A stretch of 64,000 nt of DNA from Streptomyces liliifuscus (GTDB taxonomy: Bacteria > Actinomycetota > Actinomycetes > Streptomycetales > Streptomycetaceae), in assembly GCF_016598615.1 (NCBI RefSeq), contig NZ_CP066831.1, forward strand, positions 4,526,001 through 4,590,000, written 5' to 3'. How positions within the stretch are numbered: the first letter of the stretch is position 1; every line of letters starts with the position of its first letter. Shown piece by piece: positions 59,455 to 64,000 of this stretch. The translations under genes were made by a program, and so were the position numbers. Below the pieces are notes generated by a model. It saw only the letters and a list, made by a program, of their open reading frames with translations, did not search any database and was not told where the DNA came from.

Positions 59455-59482
59455 TTGTGAACCGTGTTGACTCGGTTCACAA
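59455..59482. promoter_or_regulatory. Perfect inverted repeat upstream of the methylase gene
   Basis: TTGTGAACC-N10-GGTTCACAA lies about 90 bp before the methylase start and about 75 bp before the divergent secreted-protein gene. The dyad overlaps TTGACT. The methylase carries its own HTH domain, so autoregulation is possible. Confidence 0.65.
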
Positions 59483-59557
59483 GCTCTGCTGTGATTGACC
59501 CATCGGATGAACGGCGGCCGAAAACGGCGGCCGTCACCTCTGGGGGAGGGGACTGTC

Positions 59558-60271
59558 ATGGGCGCCAAGGGCAAGATCGCGCTGGGGGTCGTCGTGAGTG
59601 TCGTCGTCATCGGCGCGGTGTCGGCGAACGCGGGGGACGACGGGGACAGCGGTTCCGGCGGCAACGGCAAGGACTCCGCGGCCTCCGCGGAGCGCGAGTC
59701 CGGCACGAAGTCGGACACCAAGGCGGACACGGGAACGAAGAAGGACGCCAAGGCGGGCAAGGCCGGGACGAAGGTGGCGTTCCAGGGCGACGGCGACTTC
59801 GAGGTCGGCACCGACGTCAAGCCCGGCACCTACCGCACCACGGGCAACGCGGGAGGCCTCTGCTACTGGGAGCGCGCCAAGGACGCCTCGGGCGAGATGG
59901 ACTCGATCCTCGCCAACGACAACGTCAGCGGCACCAGCTACGTGACGATCCCGGCGGGCGACAAGCTCTTCAAGTCGAGCGGCTGCAAGGACTGGGAGGC
60001 CGTCGACGCGAAGGCCACCGGCACACCGGCCGCGCTGGTCAAGGGCGACGGCGGGATGCACAGAGTCGGCGTCGACATCGCTCCCGGCACCTACAAGTCC
60101 ACCGGCAACACCGACGACCTCTGCTATTGGGAGCGCACCAAGGACGCCTCGCACGCCATGGAGTCGATCCTCGCGAACAACAACGTGTCCGGCACGGCCG
60201 TCGTGACCGTCGCCGCGGGCGACGCGTACTTCAAGACCACGGGCTGCAAGGACTGGAAGAAGACCGGCTGA
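59558..60271 (+). CDS. Secreted or membrane-anchored protein with duplicated domain
   Basis: The 237-residue protein has an N-terminal signal/anchor helix (6-22, KIALGVVVSVVVIGAV), a Lys/Asp/Gly-rich linker (25-70) and two tandem copies of a 75-residue beta domain (about 75-150 and 160-235). Each has PGTYR/KTTGN, LCYWERxKDAS, ILAN(D/N)NVSG and GCKDW, with two conserved Cys that may form a disulfide. GGGAGGGG precedes the ATG. No known enzymatic motif; extracellular binding role inferred. Confidence 0.75.
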   Translation: MGAKGKIALGVVVSVVVIGAVSANAGDDGDSGSGGNGKDSAASAERESGTKSDTKADTGTKKDAKAGKAGTKVAFQGDGDFEVGTDVKPGTYRTTGNAGGLCYWERAKDASGEMDSILANDNVSGTSYVTIPAGDKLFKSSGCKDWEAVDAKATGTPAALVKGDGGMHRVGVDIAPGTYKSTGNTDDLCYWERTKDASHAMESILANNNVSGTAVVTVAAGDAYFKTTGCKDWKKTG

Positions 60272-60383
60272 CACCGCCGCACACCGCCGTCCCCGCAGAG
60301 CGGCCGACACCCGCCGCGTCCGCGCCCGCGCGCCTTCTCTCCACCGCTCCGCGCGCCCTCGCGCCTCGCGCCTTCGCGCCGTC

Positions 60384-60422
60384 TCCTCTTCCCCTCTCTT
60401 CTTTCTCTTCTTCTCTTCACCT
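60384..60422 (+). repeat. Pure pyrimidine tract before lipoprotein gene
   Basis: About 35 consecutive C/T bases, rich in CTTCTCTT, run up to the start region of the gene at 60443. It would be a purine-free 5' leader and may adopt unusual structure. It lies in the 171-bp gap after the duplicated-domain gene. Confidence 0.8.
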
Positions 60423-60442
60423 CGACACTTCAAGGAACTGTC

Positions 60443-61189
60443 ATGCGTCGCACCGCACTTGCCGCTCTCTGCCTCGCCGCCACGGCCGCCGCCTCGCTCA
60501 CCGGCTGCCTGCCCGGGGAGGAGAAGGCGGACAGCAAGCCGAAGGGCCCGTTCGCCGGGCAGACCGGCGGCGAGATAGCCGACCAGGCCGTGAAGGCCAC
60601 CTCGAACGCCTCGTCGCTGCGCATGAAGGGCGACATCAAGGACGACGACGGCAGCCGCGTCGGCCTGGACATGGCCCTCGACAGAAAGGGCGAGTGCGCG
60701 GGCACGATGAGCGCGAACGGCCAGGGCAAGGCCGACCTCGTCAAGACCGGCGACACCCTCTACATGAAGTACGACGAGAAGTTCCTGCGCGCCCAGAGCG
60801 ACGGCGCGTCCAAGGAGGAGACCGACGGAGTCGTGGCCATGCTGGCCGGCAAGTGGACCAAGATGTCCGCGACCGGTTCGGACGCCAAGGACATCGCGAG
60901 CTTCTGCGATCTCGACACCGTGCTCGCGGACTTCAAGGACGTCAACTCCGACGCCACCCGCGGGAAGACGACCACGGTCGACGGCACCCCGGCGATCGTC
61001 CTGCACGAGAAGGACGGCAAGGACACCTACACGCTCTACGTCGCCACCGAGGGCAAGCCCTACCTGCTGAGGGTCGTCAGCAAGTCCGCCGAGGACCCGG
61101 GCACGGTCACCTTCGGCGACTTCGACACCCCGGTCCCGGCCGAGAAGCCCGCGGGCAAGGTCATGGACCTGGACGCGATGGGCGGCTGA
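60443..61189 (+). CDS. LppX/LprG-like lipoprotein
   Basis: The 248-residue protein has a signal peptide with lipobox LTGC (Cys22), then a LppX/LolA-like beta fold: SNASSLRMKGDI early, repeated strand-turn units in the centre and YTLYVATEGKPYLLRV late. Actinobacterial members carry lipids or serve as surface antigens. ATG start follows AAGGA. It follows the duplicated-domain gene on the same strand, probably with a separate transcript. Confidence 0.82.
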   Translation: MRRTALAALCLAATAAASLTGCLPGEEKADSKPKGPFAGQTGGEIADQAVKATSNASSLRMKGDIKDDDGSRVGLDMALDRKGECAGTMSANGQGKADLVKTGDTLYMKYDEKFLRAQSDGASKEETDGVVAMLAGKWTKMSATGSDAKDIASFCDLDTVLADFKDVNSDATRGKTTTVDGTPAIVLHEKDGKDTYTLYVATEGKPYLLRVVSKSAEDPGTVTFGDFDTPVPAEKPAGKVMDLDAMGG

Positions 61190-61277
61190 CGGAAGCCGCC
61201 GCCCGGTCCGACCGAATCCGATGGGCGCGCCTTCAGGGGCGCGCCCACGAGGCGTGCCCCCTCTGAAGGCACACGCC

Positions 61278-62021
61278 TCAAAGCGCGTGCCGCACCCACA
61301 CGTTGGGCTCGACGTACACCGCGTACCCGCGGCGCGGTTCGCAGTGGACCGGCACCAGTGCGCCGGGCACCTCGACCTGGCCCTCCTCGTCGAAGGGCAG
61401 CCCCGTCCACGCCCGCCACTCGTCGAGCGACGCCGCCACGGTCATCGACGCCGGTGCCACCGCCTCGATGCGCGCGCCCGCCCGGACGTGGACCCGCAGC
61501 CACGGGTCGTGCGGCAACCCGTCACCGCGCGTCCGGAACGCGTACTCCGCCATCTCCGTACGCGGCTCCAGATGCTTCGCGCTCGGCCGCACCGGGGCGA
61601 CGACCTCGTCGAAGCCCTGGGCCCGGGCGTTGTCACGCATCGCGGAGAGCATGCGGGCCGACAGGCCGCTGCCCTGGGCGTGCGGGGCGACGACGATCGA
61701 GATCGCACTCACCGTGTCCGGGGCGACGCCGTGGCGCCGGTCGGAGAACGCCCACACCAGCACCTCGTCCCAGCCCCGCGCCGGCAACTCGCCCCGGTCC
61801 TCGTCCGCGAGGGCGAACGGCACGCTGTAGGCGTGCGCGACCACCTCTCCGCGCTCGTCCTCGGCGAACAGCACGTACTCCGGCAGCTCGGTGGCGATGC
61901 GGCCGTAGTGCGCGTTGCCGACGGGGTCGTTGCGCAGGAACTCGGGCCAGGTGTCCGCCATTCCCGTCACCCGGCCGTGCATCTCGGGCCGCTCGGCGAG
62001 GCTCGATACCTTCAGCTCCAT
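61278..62021 (-). CDS. GNAT-family N-acetyltransferase
   Basis: The 247-residue acetyltransferase has SIVVAPHAQGSGLSARML, the acetyl-CoA pyrophosphate-binding loop (Q/RxxGxG/A), with PEYVLFAEDERGEVVAHAY as the preceding strand pair. The C-terminal part ends YVEPNVWVRHAL. A second start at 62030 (GTG) is equally possible; neither has a clear ribosome site. Substrate unknown. Confidence 0.82.
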   Translation of the reverse strand: MELKVSSLAERPEMHGRVTGMADTWPEFLRNDPVGNAHYGRIATELPEYVLFAEDERGEVVAHAYSVPFALADEDRGELPARGWDEVLVWAFSDRRHGVAPDTVSAISIVVAPHAQGSGLSARMLSAMRDNARAQGFDEVVAPVRPSAKHLEPRTEMAEYAFRTRGDGLPHDPWLRVHVRAGARIEAVAPASMTVAASLDEWRAWTGLPFDEEGQVEVPGALVPVHCEPRRGYAVYVEPNVWVRHAL

Positions 62022-62096
62022 GCGGGACACGGTAGGCGCCGACTCGGCCGGTGCGGAACGGATTTATCTCCGCGGATCCGGCCCAACCACGCGCGC

Positions 62097-62195
62097 CGGC
62101 CCACTCGGCCGCTCACCCGGCTCGGCCCACTCACCCGGCTCGGCCCACTCAGCCGCTCACCCCAGTCGGCCCACTGCCCCCGCTCGGCCCCTCAG
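62097..62195. repeat. Minisatellite CGGCCCACTCACCCGGCT-like
   Basis: About five imperfect copies of an 18- to 20-bp unit containing CGGCCCACTC (A/C)(C/G)CC occupy the gap between the HNH gene stop and the GNAT gene start region. Confidence 0.75.
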
Positions 62196-62929
62196 CCCGC
62201 GTGGAACCGCTTCGGTGCCTGTGTCGAGGTCCCGCCGGAAGGAAGTTTCTGTCCCGGGCAGCCGGACAGCACCCGCTTCATGGCGTCCCTCTCGGCGCCG
62301 GTGACCCACAGCTCGTACTTCTTCTTCACGGCCACCTGTCGGGCCACATACGTGCAGCGGTACGCCTTGTGGGGCGGGAGCCAGGTCGCCGTGTCCCCGT
62401 CGCCCTTGCTGCGGTTGCGGCCGGCGTCGACGGCGAGGAGGTTCAGCGGGTCGTTGGCCAGCGCTATCCGCTTGCTCGGGTCCCACTTCTGGGCACCCTT
62501 CTGCCAGGCGTCCGACAGTGCGACGAGGTGGTCTATGTCGACCTCGCTGCGGCCCCCTCGTACGAAGGTGACGTCCTTGTCGGTGTACGGGTCGGGGTCG
62601 AGCTTCCCTGAACTCACCTCGCAGTCGCCGTCGCTGAACTTCACCTCCTTCAGGTCCCGTTTGAGGATGTCGTCGCGGGTGTCGCAGCCGTTCGTGTCCG
62701 TGTCGGCCCAGGGGCTGCCGAACTTGTCCCGGTCGTATCCCGTCATGGGCGCCCGCCCCTTGACGGTCAGTCCGTCGACGGCGGTGAGGGCGGCTCCACC
62801 GGCGCCCGTGCCCGCGCTCGCGCCCGCCGCCGAGTCCTCGGGGCCGGCGGAACCCGGTGTCTCCACGGTGCAGCCGGTCGCGGCGAGCAGCAGTACCGCG
62901 GCTCCGGCGACCCTGGTCCAGAGCGTCAC
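62192..62929 (-). CDS. Secreted HNH endonuclease-family lipoprotein (DUF1524)
   Basis: The 245-residue protein has a lipoprotein signal (AATGC) and acidic Gly/Ser/Ala linker. The GmrSD-C/DUF1524 HNH-like nuclease domain follows (about 70-235): DRDKFGSPW, CDTRDDILKRDL, EVDIDHLVALSDAW (metal His), NDPLNLLAVDAGRNRSKG and YVARQVAVKKKY. GTG 62929 follows GGGAGGGGAG. Such exported nucleases are widespread in Streptomyces; the biological target is unknown. Confidence 0.88.
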   Translation of the reverse strand: MTLWTRVAGAAVLLLAATGCTVETPGSAGPEDSAAGASAGTGAGGAALTAVDGLTVKGRAPMTGYDRDKFGSPWADTDTNGCDTRDDILKRDLKEVKFSDGDCEVSSGKLDPDPYTDKDVTFVRGGRSEVDIDHLVALSDAWQKGAQKWDPSKRIALANDPLNLLAVDAGRNRSKGDGDTATWLPPHKAYRCTYVARQVAVKKKYELWVTGAERDAMKRVLSGCPGQKLPSGGTSTQAPKRFHAG

Positions 62930-63196
62930 GGCGCTCCCTCCCCTTGCTTGCCCCGGTCCGCCCCGAGCGGGCGGTCCCTGAGCCTCACCGTACTGGCGGA
63001 AAGGGTGGCGCAATAACAGGCAGCGAACGGGCTTCTTCGGACTTCAACGGGCAAGTGGTGTACGACCGGCGTGACAGCGGTGGTGACCGGTGGTCGGAAC
63101 GTGCGCCGGGCCCCCTCAGCCCTCCGCACACGGCCACAGCGCCGACCCCGCCGCCGAGCCCCACCCACCTTCCCGCCCCACCCACCTTCTCGATCC

Positions 63197-64000
63197 TCAC
63201 ACCTTCCCGATCCCCAACGTCGTCTCCGAAGGCAGCAGCCCCGACCCGAGGACCGCGACCCAGAACTCCCCCAGCAGATCGGCGAGTCGACCGGTGTCGT
63301 CCGGGCCCAGCGCCCGCCAGGGTGCGGCGGCCAGTTCGTCGGTGTGCCGCTCCACCTCCTGGCGGAGGGCACGGCCGGCGTCCGTCGCGGTGCCGTCGGC
63401 GGCCAACAGTCCGCGCGCGACCAGCCGTTCACTCGCCGCAGCCCACTCCCCCGCGTTCCACCCCCGGCTCACGAACCGCTCCACGGACGCGGCACCTATC
63501 GCCGCGAACGAGACGAGCGACTCGACGGGGTCGAGGCCCGCGACGAGCAGCGCGGCCAGATGTCCGTCACCGCGGTGCTCGCGCAGGATCGTCGCCGCGT
63601 GCCACAACTGCTGATGAGGGGCCTCCGGCCAGGACAACTCGGCGTTGGCTGCGGCCAAGGGCCGGCCGGCCGTGTTCACCGACTCGGCCGCGCGGCGGGC
63701 GAGCGCGGCGGCTTCCGCAAGCTCGGGACTGTCGACCCGGTCGCCGAATATCGCTCGATACGCCCGATCGATGCCCCGCCCCCTGGCGCCCAGCACCTTC
63801 CCGGGTTCGGCCGTCCGCCACGCACGATCCATGTGCTCGGCGACCATGCGAGGGCTGAAGCTGTAGAAGGCGGAGGCCACACGCTCGCTCCCGACGGCGC
63901 CCAACGGGGCTGCACGCAACGGAAAGTAGCTCGGCCAGCGGTCCCCGACGTCGAAGCCGAGCGCGGCCGCCTCCTCGAAGACCTCCGGCGCGTAGTAGAG
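63197..64000 (-). CDS. SCO6745-like family protein, 5' end outside window
   Basis: The frame is open to the right edge, so the N-terminus is missing; 267 residues are visible. The segment YYAPEVFEEAAALGF and SAFYSFSPRMVAEHMDRAW are typical of the SCO6745 family, which has a MarR-like helical C-terminal part (LVARGLLAADGTATDAGRALR). Putative regulator or oxidative-stress-linked protein; function unproven. A TTG/Met option at 63919 is internal to the family and is not the start. Confidence 0.82.
   Translation of the reverse strand, partial: LYYAPEVFEEAAALGFDVGDRWPSYFPLRAAPLGAVGSERVASAFYSFSPRMVAEHMDRAWRTAEPGKVLGARGRGIDRAYRAIFGDRVDSPELAEAAALARRAAESVNTAGRPLAAANAELSWPEAPHQQLWHAATILREHRGDGHLAALLVAGLDPVESLVSFAAIGAASVERFVSRGWNAGEWAAASERLVARGLLAADGTATDAGRALRQEVERHTDELAAAPWRALGPDDTGRLADLLGEFWVAVLGSGLLPSETTLGIGKV

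Overview
The window reads as the chromosomal core of a Streptomyces. GC content is very high, starts are often GTG or TTG, most neighbouring genes overlap by a GTGA or ATGA, and a tRNA-Leu with anticodon UAA (bldA) lies at 35938-36020. Resuscitation-promoting-factor (Rpf) muralytic proteins, a partner-switching sigma module and short dispersed intergenic repeats fit the same assignment. No insertion sequence, prophage, integrase or CRISPR array was seen.

Layout. 1-2207: three minus-strand surface genes (secreted Ig-like protein, DUF916-type membrane protein, LPQTG-anchored protein). 2500-4853: anti-sigma kinase, STAS antagonist and a SigB/SigF-type sigma factor. 5247-8363: a ricin-domain membrane protein and a DUF418 membrane protein. 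8401-14106: histidine-utilisation operon hutU - M20 amidohydrolase - hutF - hutI. 14246-17126: a PLP type III decarboxylase and an APC permease. 17261-19671: a four-gene Roadblock/LC7 plus DUF4388-like operon. 20388-26509: an RpiR regulator and a histidine-ammonia-lyase-like protein that lacks the MIO tripeptide, divergent from an OpuC-type quaternary-amine ABC transporter. 27501-33439: cystathionine beta-synthase, SGNH hydrolase, thiolase and small hypotheticals. 33524-36020: Bax-inhibitor-1 protein, pobA and bldA. 36414-40089: MacB/FtsX-type exporter. 40185-44811: CFA-synthase-like methyltransferase, type II NADH dehydrogenase and exopolyphosphatase. 45077-47584: DUF501, DivIC and enolase. 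48038-50072: two Rpf proteins, the first behind a c-di-AMP (ydaO-type) riboswitch. 50273-52972: P450 divergent from flavohemoprotein. 53050-56540: MazG, SurA-like lipoprotein, Ser/Thr kinase. 56537-64000: membrane protein, orphan N6-methylase, secreted proteins, GNAT, HNH nuclease lipoprotein and a truncated SCO6745-like gene.

Functional links. The hut operon takes urocanate to formylglutamate and probably, through the M20 enzyme, to glutamate. The lyase-like gene and the OpuC-type transporter share a divergent promoter region, which suggests uptake and cleavage of a quaternary ammonium compound, possibly ergothioneine-like. I found exactly two in-frame TTA codons in called genes, in the DUF916 gene and the flavohemoprotein gene. 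Both are therefore candidate targets of the bldA tRNA encoded between them. Eno-divIC-DUF501-ppx is the conserved actinobacterial order.
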